Source: Gari tellinella
Lineage: Eukaryota; Mollusca; Bivalvia; Cardiida; Psammobiidae
Reading direction: 5' to 3'
Length of the DNA stretch: 64,000 bases
NCBI GenBank assembly: GCA_922989275.2
Contig: OV277870.1
Coordinates: 28,850,742 to 28,914,741 of the forward strand
Within the stretch, counting starts at the first letter, position 1, and every line of letters starts with the position of its first letter. Shown here piece after piece: positions 1 to 12,200 of this stretch. Under the pieces are notes generated by a model. That model searched no databases, was not told where the DNA came from, and saw nothing but the letters and a program-made list of their open reading frames with translations. The position numbers were made by a program, and so were the translations under genes.

Positions 1-180
1 TAGTAATTATATATTCAATCGTGCTGATTTATATGTTCCGAAGAACAATGTGTTATGAATTGACTGATATGTATTTGTGTGAACGAATATATGTGAACAT
101 ATGTGTGTGTGAAACCAGTGCGAGGCACCAGTCTAACTGGAATTCTCAGTAGTCTAAAATTACTGTTCTAAGTAAGAAGG

Positions 181-243
181 CAGTGCAGATCCTGGTCAGA
201 GGGCTCCTATTGGAGCCTTCCGATCTTGGTCTATACTGTTTTC
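181..243. repeat. Pal-I hairpin core
   Basis: Imperfect palindrome CAGTGCAGATCCTGG...GGCTCC-GGAGCC...TATACTGTTT, related to the better copies at 40328-40394 and 54022-54092. Confidence 0.6.
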
Positions 244-377
244 AAATATAATGAGTATTGTTTAAACAGGTCCACAGTATTGAAAAAGTTATCTGCTCTA
301 TTGTTTTCTTTTCTTTTCCTTTGCCATCAATGTTTGTCACTTTATATGTATATGTACATACACGTTTTCACTGTTTG

Positions 378-586
378 TACAGAAAAACCTTTCTATTACG
401 ACTACTAAAAAGAAGAATAATCGACTGCATAAAATGCAGGTGACGGCTTAAAGCAATGTGACAGTGAAACAGAAAGCTCTTTAGGAGCTTTCTGTTTCAC
501 TGTCACATTGCTTTAAGCAGTCGCCTGTCATAAACACCCAATACTAAACAAAATTTAGTGGTCGTAATAGAGAGGTTTTACTGTAT
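378..586. mobile_element. Pal-C MITE (TA-CAGT ends)
   Basis: Ends TACAGAAAAACCTTTCTATT and the inverse AGAGGTTTTACTGTA enclose a near-perfect hairpin (GCAATGTGACAGTGAAACAG ... inverse) around 460-515. TA target and CAGT tips fit Tc1/mariner non-autonomous elements. Same family as 15896-16100, 16511-16719 and 51751-51965. Confidence 0.75.
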
Positions 587-1402
587 ATTGTAATTGTATG
601 CCCTCCTTATCTGGAGGTAATACAAATTATTATCATTATTATTATTATCTTTTCAAATATATATCTTGTTTGTTGCTATATATGTTTCAGGTATTGTTGG
701 TTATGCTAAGTGGATAAGAGGACTCTTTTTTACTGTCACTGACAAATTCTCTGACAACAGCAAACAGTTCCGATCCAGATTAAATGCCAGTAATGTTGCG
801 TCTAATTAGGATCAAAATTGTCTGATTCTCCTATAATTATTTTAGACAGAAGGTCAAAAGTGGAACTTTTATGAAACCTGAAGACGCTGGGTAATATTTT
901 TTCTATAGAAATTGGTGTCTGCTATTGCTATAAAACTTTCTTTTACTAAATTTATTTTCAAAACAGGGTAAGAGTGTCAAATAATTTGGATCCTGATGTG
1001 AGGCACAGTGTTTGCAAAGATAATCACTGAGGGACATCCCCGCCGCTAGCATGGTGAGAGTTAAATACTAGTTTTCAGAAAAAACACAATATGCAAATTC
1101 ATGTCAGTTTCTGTCAGTTTTCATCATACAATTTAACTAGTGAAAACAGAACCAGTCAGTGAATTAGCATATTTAAAGGAAGTTGAAGAGTATTTGGTGC
1201 AGGCAATATTAATGTGCAGAACCATATTCCTGTATTAATATACATGTGTTACCTTTGTCTTACAGACTTAGTCGATGCCTGTCTACATATTAGTGATGTA
1301 CATAATGTCCAATTGTAGTTTAAATGGGTTTGGTTGTCTTGTAAGTTCCAATTGCAGACCAGTGGACATCTGTGTTTAGGATGTCATTAAACGTAGGTAC
1401 AG
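587..1402. other. no gene; decayed repeat remnants
   Basis: Contains an ATT-rich microsatellite (about 627-648) and a decayed Pal-A hairpin (about 753-822). No exon-like open frame with splice signals was found. Confidence 0.5.
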
Positions 1403-1726
1403 TGCTCCCTCTCTACAACGACACCGAATGGGAGACAAAATGTGTGTTCGCTGTTCGGAGGGAGTCGATATAGGGAGGGAAATTGGCTTACATTTGCAAA
1501 CAGCTTGAATCCAGATCAAACGCCGCGTAAGGCGGCGTCTGATCTGGATTCAAGCTGTTTGAAACTCGTCATTAATTTGTTTTTTCTATCATAATTTCCA
1601 TCATGTAACTTTAAGAAAAACAGTTGACGACAATTTAAGCAGATGGCATTGCAGTCATGAAAGGGTTGGACATTGATATCTTGTTTGGGGAACTGCGACA
1701 AGGAGGGAGTCGTTGTTTGGAGGGCC
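1403..1726. mobile_element. MITE containing a Pal-A-type hairpin, copy 1
   Basis: CCCTCTCTACAACGAC at the left and the inverse GTCGTTGTTTGGAGGG at the right bound a 0.32-kb element with a central palindrome (1497-1561, CAAACAGCTTGAATCCAGAT and inverse). A second copy with the same layout lies at 24466-24786. Confidence 0.65.
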
Positions 1727-1967
1727 TTACGATGAAGCAACAGTAAGCAGTTTCTGAGAAACTGTGCGGAAAACTAAATCAACAGACCGACAGACAGACT
1801 AACCAATTAGCCGACTCGTATATAGGCCTACCCCACTACCACCCGACCTCCAAAATATTTGTTTGCTGTGGGGGATATAATGACAAAGAATAAAGAGTCT
1901 GATCAGAGGGCATCTTAAAAACGTCTTGTATGTGTCTACATTGTTTGCGTAGGAAAAGCGTACATGT

Positions 1968-2331
1968 ACAGTTTACAGGTACACTGTGTGTAAATGATGA
2001 GCATACTCGTAGCTAGGGTACACTTGACAGGTACACTGTGTGTAAATGATGAGCATACTCGTAGCTAGGGTACAGTTTACAGGTACACTGTGTGTAAATG
2101 ATGAGCATACTCGTAGCTAGGGTACACTTGACAGGTACACTGTGTGTAAATGATGAGCATACTCGTAGCTAGGGTACAGTTTACAGGTACACTGTGTGTA
2201 AATGATGAGCATACTCGTAGCTAGGGTACACTTGACAGGTACACTGTGTGTAAATTATGAGCATACTCGTAGCTAGGGTACACTTTACAGGTACACTGTG
2301 TGTAAATGATGAGCATACTCGTAGCTAGGGT
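1968..2331. repeat. 52-bp tandem repeat, about 7 copies, alternating in two forms
   Basis: Unit begins GTACA, then CAGGTACACTGTGTGTAAAT and GATGAGCATACTCGTAGCTA. Units alternate between a CAGTTTACAGG and a CACTTGACAGG junction for most of the array, so the higher-order period is 104 bp; the last units break the alternation. Near-identity implies recent expansion. Not coding. Confidence 0.9.
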
Positions 2332-2333
2332 TC

Positions 2334-2489
2334 AGGGACCCGTTTCTATCTAATCCTATCTTGAGACATCATTTTAGAATCGTCTTTTCAAGACGATTCC
2401 AAAGAGATGTCACAAGACAGGATTAGATGGAGAAATAATCTGACTTACAACATTTGTGGTATGAAGTTTTGTGAAACGGGTCCCTGGGG
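2334..2489. mobile_element. Pal-F inverted-repeat element
   Basis: CAGGGACCCGTTTC and the inverse GAAACGGGTCCCTG flank a hairpin (ATCTAATCCTATCTTG... inverse CAAGACAGGATTAGAT). Related copies at 28949-29196 and 30039-30283. Confidence 0.7.
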
Positions 2490-3475
2490 GAAACCAATCA
2501 TTCAAACTATATTGTTTACATAAAACAAAACATAAGACGCTTATAATAACGATGTTTTATTAACAATAAGTTTATTGATAAAAATGACAATACTTGTATA
2601 TAAAGAATGGTGGAAGCTTAGGATAGGATGTTAACTCTAATCGTGCTAAGAGCGACTTGGCAATGTATTGCAAACAGTTTGGATCCAGATTAGACGCCGC
2701 TTCACGCGGAGTCTAATCTGCATTCAAACTGTTTGGCACTTATATTCAAGTTTTGTACATCTTAAATATCTTTAAATTTGATTTTCATATTTTTCGAAAA
2801 TGACAAATTTGAAGCAGACGACAATACAACATGATAAGAGTTAACTATTTTGTACAGTGCGCAGGTGCAAACGTTTATATTTCGGGTTCAAAGAACTGAT
2901 GTCCATGATGACAGGTCAGGGCCTGGTTTTCGCTGGGTCTGATATTGATTCAAACGTTCTAACACATAGGTTGAAAGTTCTTGTAAACTTTTTATCCCAA
3001 TTGTTTTGCTTAGCTTTTCATTTTAATTTCGTTGTAACCCATTTATGCCTGGATATTTCAATGGCCCCACCCCCTAATTTTTGCATACTGGAATATTTCA
3101 TTAAATACATACAATGGTGATTTAAGGCTAATGCAATACTTGTTTCCGTACAACAAAACATTTCATATACAATAGCAAACAGTGCATACTCTGATGAAAA
3201 GCTGTGAAATGCCGTGTCTCAACTGTTCTACACTATTTGTTAATGTCCCCTTTAATATACACTATGTTTGAAAAGGTCAATAGGAAAATGTAGACACCGG
3301 TATGGACAACACTTATTGTCAAAGTTTGGGAATTTGGCAACCATTTCTAAATGACGTTGCCTCCAGCATGGCCTGTGCGAGTTAATTCACCTTTTTGAAA
3401 CAGTATTCGGAAACATTGCGATAATTGTTCGGCATCACCTCTTTATGGACATTTTCATATTTTAATGCCTGTTGT
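2490..3475. other. no gene; one Pal-A hairpin
   Basis: A Pal-A core palindrome lies at 2670-2736 (GCAAACAGTTTGGATCC... inverse). The rest is AT-rich; the open frame at 2857-3120 has no recognisable protein features. Confidence 0.5.
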
Positions 3476-3480
3476 TTTAT

Positions 3481-3679
3481 CAGAGTACCAGACAAGGGTA
3501 GTTTTTCGAAAACTAAAATCTTTATTTCTAAATTACATGTAAACCCTATGGTGTCACTACTCATTAGAATCGTCTCTTTGAGGCGATGCTAATGAGTAGT
3601 AACACCATAGGATTAGGTGCTGAAATGAGTGAGAAAATGTTTGATTTGTTGCAATAACTTCCTCTTATCTGGGGCCCTG
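3481..3679. mobile_element. Pal-D MITE (hAT-like) with 5-bp target duplication
   Basis: Starts CAGAGTACCAGACAAG and ends CTTATCTGGGGCCCTG, inside which ACTCATTAGAATCGTCTC pairs with its inverse. Flanking direct repeats TTTAT (3476-3480 and 3680-3684) show insertion. Confidence 0.8.
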
Positions 3680-3872
3680 TTTATGCAATTAACAACTCCC
3701 GTCCTTGTTCTTGCTGAATTTAATGTAAAATGTACAAAATTGTTGCCGACGTCAACATACAAACTGCAGTCCAAATCCGGCCTGAAAAAGAGTAAAAGAG
3801 AAATATAGAAGAACGAAAACATCTTTGTACAAACAAGAGGTCTGCGGCGAGCTAAAAATCAAAGCGGTCCGT

Positions 3873-4292
3873 CTAAAGACCCCAAACCTCTCCAAACCTC
3901 CCCAAACCACTTCTAAAAACAAGTTTTTTCATATTCTAGCAGATGATAGCTTAAAGCAGACTGAAAATAAAGCTGAATGCCTTACGGCGCATTCTGCTTT
4001 ACTTTCAGTCTGCTTTAAGTGGATACCTGTCTTCTTAACCAGAAACAGGCTTTTGGATAATGGGTTAATATCTAGAAGCTATCGTAACTTTTGTACGAGG
4101 TGCTCCCCTTGAAATGAAAAAGAAATCGTAGATTTAATTTCAATTTAATTTGTTTTCATTATTTTAGCCTTAATTCGCCATTTATAAGCTTTATTTGATT
4201 AGATATTAAGGAATTAAAGTAATTTGGTTAGTTTTTTAAGTGGTTTAGGCAAATTTTGAGAGGTTTGGAGATGTTTTGGGTCTTTCGACAGA
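3873..4292. repeat. inverted repeat enclosing a Pal-B hairpin
   Basis: Outer arms (CCAAACCTCTCCAAACC near 3880-3897 and inverse near 4255-4280) flank a Pal-B core at 3948-4020 (TTAAAGCAGACTGAAAATAA ... inverse). Probably nested insertions. Confidence 0.5.
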
Positions 4293-4490
4293 CACTAACA
4301 AAGCAAACCCCTCACTGATGTAATGCAATGAGAATTTAATAGTGAAGGTAAGTGTAGGTGTTATTCATTCCGTTAACAATTTCTTAGAGAGTTACTTTTT
4401 ATGTTTCTATCATGTAAAAATATGTTTTTGTAAACACTGTGTATGTCTATTGAAAGCAGCTTGCGATTCGGATTTGTTTTTAAAAGAATT

Positions 4491-4740
4491 ACAGTGGAGA
4501 ATATGTTATTCTTTCCCGTTTAAACGCAAACGTACACAAACGCAAAGCACTAAAACGTAGAAAAGTACAATTTTTTGACAATTCTGATAATTCATGTTTA
4601 TTTTGGTGGCAAACTGTTTGGAGCCTGATCAGACGCCGGGTTACCCGGCGTCTGATCTGGCTTCAAACTGTTTGCACTGCAAATAATAGTTTTAGCGTAA
4701 ATGCGTTTATTGGGAAAGAATAACGTTTTCTCCACTGTAC
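4491..4740. mobile_element. Pal-G MITE (TA-CAGT ends)
   Basis: TACAGTGGAGAATATGTTAT at the left, CGTTTTCTCCACTGTA at the right, and a central palindrome GACGCCGGGTTACCCGGCGTC. Other copies: 18025-18259, 20715-20958, 21126-21359, 42660-43110, 45049-45299, 61215-61445. Confidence 0.8.
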
Positions 4741-5412
4741 GTCTTCTAAAAAGAGTCAGACAGGCAGGCAGGCAGACAGACAGAAATAGATAGGGAGAAG
4801 GAGAAATAGATAGAGACCAAGAGAGATAGAGAGGGTAGAGGAATAGACATAATTGGACAGAGAGAGAGAGACGAAGCAAAGACCAGTTAAGCGAGAGAGA
4901 GAGAGGGAGAGAGAGATGGGACAGAGGGACAGACATTCAGAAACAGAGGAGAGAGACCGAAACGAAACAGACAGGCGGATTAACCCTTATCCTGCGGTGA
5001 TGTCGTCTGCTTCGAGATTGTCGTCTGCAAAGGTTGTTAAATGTAGATAGATACCTTTTTTAAGTAAAGAAACCTAAAGACGAGTGTCAAACAGTTTGGA
5101 TCCAGATCAGACGCCGCGTTACGCGGCGTCTGATCTGGATCTAAACTGTTTGCAAAAATCAATAAAGTCGCGATCAGCAGGCAAATGGTTAAGACAAACA
5201 TGCAGAGACAGGCAGGATACAGATAAAAAGAATGAGAGATACGGAGATGAAAAGGGTAACATAGACGAACAGAGATTGAGAAAGAAAGAGACAGATAGAC
5301 GGGCATATGGACAATGGCACACAGAGACAAAGATCCAGTGACAGACAGACAGGCAGAGAGGTAGAGGGAGGGAAAAGGTGACAGGGAAAGAGATGGGGAG
5401 AGATAAGTCAAG
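4741..5412. repeat. purine-rich GACA/GAGA simple sequence, split by a Pal-A element
   Basis: About 240 + 220 bp of GACAGGCAGG, GAGAGAGA and GACAGACA type sequence. The middle (4984-5188) is a Pal-A element flanked by TTAA on both sides, so the simple repeat was there first. Long open frames here are artefacts of low complexity. Confidence 0.85.
4980..5192. mobile_element. Pal-A MITE with TTAA target duplication
   Basis: TTAACCCTTATCCTGC at the left, CAAATGGTTAA at the right, hairpin TTTGGATCCAGATCAGACGC and inverse in the middle. TTAA is present at both edges within otherwise continuous purine repeat. Confidence 0.8.
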
Positions 5413-6191
5413 AGATGCATGCATTCAAATTGTTTGCAATGACCAGTGTACAGCCAGGCTTGGCGACGAAGGAGTTAGAGACATACATGTGCAAATGAAA
5501 TTTCCATAAAAATGTCTTCATACTTTGTTAACATATATACCCAACCATTTTAAGAAAGAAAATAAAAAGAAAGTATAGGGTTATCATGCTTAATTTTCAA
5601 ATATAGGCTTTTACAAATATGACCCTTGATCATTTTTTAACACCGCTGAGAAATAAATTTTAAAACTGCAGCTGATTATCTTTAAGTTTCTCTCTTTGCT
5701 AATTTGGTGATATTTTATGTTGAGTCAAGTGTTATTTCATCAAATTGATATAAATAGAGTAAATCAAAGTGATTCTACTGGTAAAATTTTACAATTTAAA
5801 GAATAACTAGGAAACAAAATTTACACTGACACTCTGTTTTATACGAACTTTTTCCATTTTCGAAATAAAAATGTTCATAAAATTACTAAATATTTATAAT
5901 CACCCATAAAAAAAAATTTGTACTTGGCAGAAACAATGATTACTCAAATACCCATCATAAAATGTAAAGAAACCTAGGTGGCATCATGCTTGTTTATGGA
6001 ATATGGTCAAATTTCTAACCCTACCCCCTAGATTTTATGCAGAAAAATTACCCCTACCCCCCCCCCCCCCCACTAGCCAAATTAGGTCTCTGTTGACCTA
6101 AAAATGAGAAATATTTATCCAATATTTGCTTAAACTAGTTAATATATGAATGTGTGTTAGTACAACAGTATTTAATAATGTTTAAGTTACT
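5413..6191. other. no gene; AT-rich with a C16 tract
   Basis: Nothing recognised apart from a poly-C run at about 6056-6071. It lies just 3' of the lectin-like gene stop and may hold its 3'UTR. Confidence 0.4.
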
Positions 6192-6283
6192 TCAAGGATG
6201 TACAGTGCTGCTGATAAAAACAAAAACATGTTTTCTACAAGAAATACCACTCGGGACAGTTTTTTCAAATCCTGAAACAGTGC
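6192..6283 (-). CDS. lectin-like gene terminal coding exon
   Basis: Acceptor TTTTCCGTACAG, then 92 nt that continue the frame and end in TGA (6194-6192), reading STVSGFEKTVPSGISCRKHV then FVFISSTVHP. The hydrophobic end could be incidental. No AATAAA was seen in the following 100 bases of the - strand, so the transcript end is unknown. Confidence 0.45.
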
Positions 6284-9200
6284 CTGTACGGAAAAGACTA
6301 TATTTCACATAATTTACATACAAGAACTTTTCAAAATTCATTTTTGTGGTTATAAATGCATTGCAGACCAGAAAATATATAGTAATCAAGGTATTTAAAA
6401 AGTTTATTTTTCAACATGTTTGATTTGCAAGCGTATGTCTTTAAGTACACTTACTTCCGACAGACGCCTGTCCACTTGTGATATCGACTGATCGCTGATC
6501 TGAAAAATTGAAATAGTCCTGTTAAAACGGCCATAAAGTGTACGGGGGAGACATATTTATTTCCCAAACAACGTATTTGGGCAAATACTATTTAATTCTT
6601 CTTCAAACAGATTAAAGCCCTGCAAATCTTTGGCTTTTTATATGTACTTGGCATCAGCAAGGTATGCACATATTATATGGACCTAGTGGACCCAAATAAT
6701 CGCCCATGTTCGCATGATGTTTTCTCAAACTATCATGACTTTTTTGTATCAAGTCATGCTATTTGTTTCGTTGTTTTAAACAATTTAAATCACTATTCTC
6801 GTGAAATATCATTTTCTTTAATTACGTCCTGTTTTATTCATCTATCTATTATTATTCATTGCTATTTTAACCCTTTCATTGTCAAAAATGTCGTGAGGTT
6901 TTTACCCCTATACCGCCATATTGTCGTCTGCTTCAGTATTGATTTCTGCGATATCGTTTCAAAGTTAGATATTAGCACGAAGTAATGTGTAAGTACTTCG
7001 TGATATAAGACAACATGACTGATGAACTTTCGAAACGAGTAGCAAACAGTTTGGATCCTGATCAGACGCCGCGTAACGCGGCGTCTGATCAGGATCCAGA
7101 CTGTTTGCAAACTCGCCTTTTGACGTCATTGAAAGTAAAAGGGTTAAATGTAGCAAGAAGACAAAGAATGCATCAAAATGTTATTCTTTAACAATACGCA
7201 CGTTTGTACTAAAACAATCACCGGTATATAAATTGGCAAAGGTCATAACAACAGACAGACTCGACGTATGTTCGCGCTCCAAACTATTAGTCACACAGAC
7301 TATATTAAATCGTCAATATGTTTAGAAACATCTCATATTTTACTATTTCTTGAATTAAATTTGCAGTGTTTACCAGTTTGTTTGTTGAAAACTTACTGTG
7401 TTCACAAACGTATATAGAGAACCAATCTGTTTGTGCGCACGGAACCTTTTCCCACATGGCATCCTCCATAAGCTTGAGCTTTGCGCAGTCGCTGCTTGAC
7501 GGATATTGTTTTGCCTTGTTGAACTTTTCAAACTCTAGCGAATCACCTAGAAAAGAAAACATGGAATATTACAAACAGAATAAAGAGTTAACAAGAAAAT
7601 GACGCAGACAAACAAACAAAATTAGTAGCTGAGGAATGGTTTTTGGATTTCTGTTTATATATCCGTGTATTAATGAAATGTGAACTGGATGAAATAAAGA
7701 AATTTTTAATTTGTATATTTCTATATGATGTCCTGCAGTACATGTAGGATTTGTCATTCTTTTTTAAGAAACACCATTATACTGAAATAATTATGCCCAT
7801 TGCAAACAGTTTGAAGACAAATCAGACGCCTATTCTCGGAGTTGTTTGGTGATCTTCTTGTGACAATTATTACTGACAAATCGACAATATCTGCATAACA
7901 AGTTTTATTATAAATACAGTTAAACCTCTCTATTACGACCGCTAAACTGTGTTAAGTATTAGGTGTTTAAGACAGGAATTTGCTTAAAGCAAATTGACAG
8001 TGAAACAGAATTCTCATTTAGGAGCTTTTTGTTTCATATTAACATTGCTTTTATCCTTTCACTCTCAATGACGCCAAAAATCGCGTTTGAAAACAGTTTG
8101 AATCCTGATCAGACGCCACGTAACGCGGCGTCTGATCAGGATTCAAACTATTTCACACTCGTATCGATATTATTTAAGTCCTACTACATTGCATCTTACT
8201 TTGAAACAATCTTGCAAACAACAAACTTAAAGCAGACGACAATGAAATGTTGGTGGGGTAAAATGTCTCATGATATATTTGACCATGAAAGGAAGAAGCC
8301 TGTCACCTGTTTTACACAAACAATTGTCCTTCGTTTCAATGGTCTGAATCAAACTGTTTGCAAAAAACCTTTGTATAGATCTATTCAGGGTAGACTTTTT
8401 ATCGATTTCGTTCGTTGCGCAGCGTTGTAAGGGTGGACGGAGATGTTGAAGAGTAGTTATCAGGGGAGATAAAGCATGCAAAACATAGAGAAATTTGACT
8501 TGGCTCACCTGTTGACCATTTCCATACGCCATCAATTTTCTTGAGACCCAGCAGTATGGTGTGACTGTCCGCCACTCTGTCCAGCCGTCTGACCACATCG
8601 TCATACGTCTTCATGTCTCGCAAGGTCATTAGAAGGCCACTCCGGCTCCTGCAGTCTGCCGCAGCCTGTTTGTGCGTTACCTTTAACGAATACAACAACA
8701 TAACTAAGCTTGTTTTAGTTTTACCCGTTGTGTTTGTTTTTCAGCGGAGATGAATAATACTTTTTCAGACCAGCATTCACATTTTAACGAATGATACATG
8801 ACCAGAAATCTAGGTTTAAGGGCACATGCTAAAACCCGAATGGTCTATTGGGCGCGGAGCCAGGCTGAGCTATGTAGTTTTACATTTTTCCTGAATATGA
8901 ATCGTGAGTGCAAAATTAAGGGACACACATTGCAATACTATGACAGCATGCTTCTATTTAAGAAATAATAAATTCATACCAGTATTCTATCGTGCAATCG
9001 AACACTGGTAGGAGTTGAGATGCGTAGTAATTTAATCACGAGGCCTTTAGGCCGAGTGATTTAATTACAAGCATCTCAACGACTATCCGTGTTCGATTGT
9101 TAGATAGAACACTGGTATTAATTTATTATTTCGATTCTAACACATAATTTAACCTTAATTTGCACCGAAGTAACGGCGCTACATTTCTTGGCGTACGCCT

Positions 9201-12200
9201 TTTCGAAGCCATATGACGTCACGTTAGAACGTTTAGCGCGTGGGTGTTCTACTGAAAATTCGTACACTGAGACGGTCCTTCTTCGCTTATATAGGGGTTT
9301 GGGCGAGGTGTGTTAGAATTTATATATGACACCTGTTCAAGTATAATTGTTTCAAGAAACTGCATAAATGAAGTAAGATTGATATCTCACTATAGAACAG
9401 TTTATTAATGCGAGAATCTTCTATTCGCATTTCTGTAGATGATAGCCTTTTAGTAGGTCTACTTTATACGTTACACAATACTGACTGTAATTGTATTTTA
9501 GTCTTTTTAATACAAGGTACATATATTGCAATTATTTTAAAATCTCAATTTCATACATTTGGCAGACCCAACTACAGCACTTCATCCTAGACGCACTCAG
9601 CTGAATATCTTTTTTAAAATATTAATTCTTGTTTATGTTTAACAATGAATTTGATAAATTAAGAAATATTTTAGTGAGATTGTGATGGTTTTTGTATTAA
9701 TTCGTTGACATTTTAAAAATATAAGTGTGTATCATCCTAAATTGTATCACTAAAGGATTATGTGATGAAGAAATTTCAAAGATTGGCTACATATAGTCAA
9801 TTTATGTCAATGGTTGTACAGATACTGAGCAAAAGTAGAAACGTCCCACCCCATTACAGGGAAATTTTCTTGAAAGTTATAAGGTTGATGGTGGTAAAAC
9901 CTATACAGAAAATGACGTTTATTCATTTTTGAATCCATATCAGTTAACCTCATATTGCTGAGATAAGACTTTTCGAGTGATGTAATGAAAAAGTTGGTAG
10001 GGGTCAAAATAAAAAATCTGAATAAATGTTTGTTTTTTAAATAATGTTTAGTTGATTACTGAATTCTCATAAAAAGTCCAAAGTTGTATTCAGTAATATT
10101 AATATCGTGTACAGCCACCGTTTGCACAAATGTACGCTCCATTTCTACGGTGTAACGTAACGTTTAATGAGAACGTCAGACATTCACTCGTGCTGTGAGG
10201 TCTGTGTCAAATATTGAATGTTGAATCTTAAATGTAATCAATATGCGTAGTCTACCATCAGTATTGCTAAGTGTGAATCGAAACTCGTCAGTAAAAAGAA
10301 CTTGGTACCAGTCAGTTTGCCTCCAATTCAAACGACGTCGTGACGACAGATAACTTTGCACCACGGTGACGTGTAGTCCAAATCTGACCGGAATATGGGC
10401 GTCATGCTCTGATTGGTTTAGCGTTGGATTGCACGCAATTACAAAGGTCTGTGACGACTCGCCGTGTTCACTAGCCGTTCCGGTGGCTGGAAAATGACGT
10501 AGACGTAAGTGCGTTAACGTGCCGTAGTGGTCAGTTCCGACGGAGGAAAAACGGGGTGACCAGGCGAAAACGATTGTGAACAGTCCCAGCCTGATGGTAC
10601 CGGGTCGCAAGCCTCTGTTTGGTCTTTCGACAACAGCCGAACCAGCGGGCGACGTCAATGGCCGTCATTTCCGGCTTTCTTTCCACTTCAGACGACTGTG
10701 GCATGATGCAAGGATTGAATTCATATGGTGTTTTTCATTTTTTTTATTAGCATGTGTCGTGTGTATTGTACGCCGGTGACAGAATTTAAACGTGTGTACC
10801 ATGCACGTGCAAAACGTGCAAATCATGATTCCGTTACGTTAACAGTTTTTATCTGTGTTATTTTGTGAAAACTTTACACATGTGTAACTCCAACTAACCA
10901 GTATCCCACAAGTACATTCACTTGATATATAACTTAATTAACGTCAGAGATATGTCCGTTCAAAACGTGGGACGTTTCTATTTTTGCTGAGTATATATAT
11001 GTTACAGTCCATCTGTGTAATCAGTCATTTAATGAAATGAATGAAAATTTTAGTCATTACGTGAAATGACTGTTTCACTTAGTCATTTCATGAAATGCCT
11101 AAAATTTTCAGTCATTTCGTGAATGGCTTAAAACGCCGTCAGTCATTTCACGAAATGACTAAATTGGCTTTAGCTTTATTTCTTACATTGTTATGATTGA
11201 TGTATCTTAATAAGTACAAAATACACTATTGAAACAATACATGCATATTAAATGTAATACGAATCAAGTCTCATAAAGCATAAAAATTTCGTGCAATGTT
11301 TCTGAAATAATTGTTAAATATAAAGTATCAAACAAAATTATGCATATGTAATGATATGACTGAAAAACTGCTGTTGAATAAATTCAATAAAATCGTTTTA
11401 CACAGTTCCTGAATCTTGTTAAAGGTTTCTAGCCAACTTGTGTAAAAGAGGCCTGTCAATTTCAGTCATTTCATGAAATGACTGAAAAATTTCAGTCATT
11501 TTGTGAAATGACTAAGTGAAACAGTCATTCCATGTAATGACTGAACATTCTAGTCATTGCGTGAAATGACTGATTACACAGATTGACTGTACCATATATA
11601 AGCAGACGCTATCTTGATAGTGAAATGCCCTTTGTTCTTTAAACTGTTGTAATACTGTCTGCTTTGAATTGTTCGTCTTCAAAATATGTTTTATTTACAT
11701 TTAAACAATTCTTATTAAACCAACCTTAACACGAATGTCAAACAGTTTGGATCCAGATCAGATGCCGCGTAACGCGGCATCATATCTGGTTCCAAACTGT
11801 TTACAAATATCAGTGAAGTGCGATAGGCAGGATAAAGGTCAAGGGTTAAGTACGGACACTCACCATGAAGTCTGTTGCTTCTATAAAGTTGTAGCATGTG
11901 TCACCGATCTCAAACGTTTGTTGAGATTCAGCTTCCGGTGGGCAGAACGACTTGGACCCTGTGTGTGGAGATAAATACATATACAGTTAAACCTCTCAAT
12001 TAGACAATTACGACCACGAAACTGTTTCAATTACTACATGTTTACGACATGTGACAGCTTAAAGCAATGTGACATTAAAACAGAAAGCTCATATAGGACT
12101 TTCTGTTTTACTGTCACCATATTTTAAGTTGCCATCTGTCTTTTATACAACCAATTAGCCTTCGTTAAAGTGGTCGTAATAGGGGGAGGGTGGTATGGTA

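Noticed and set aside
4598..5424. Several 85-127 codon open frames rich in Ser/Leu or Arg/Glu
   Set aside because: They are translations of GACA/GAGA simple sequence and a palindromic MITE, not genes.
7963..8430. 155-codon + strand open frame, the longest with period exon 10
   Set aside because: It runs through Pal-C and Pal-A MITEs and partly opposite the lectin exon region; repeat-derived.
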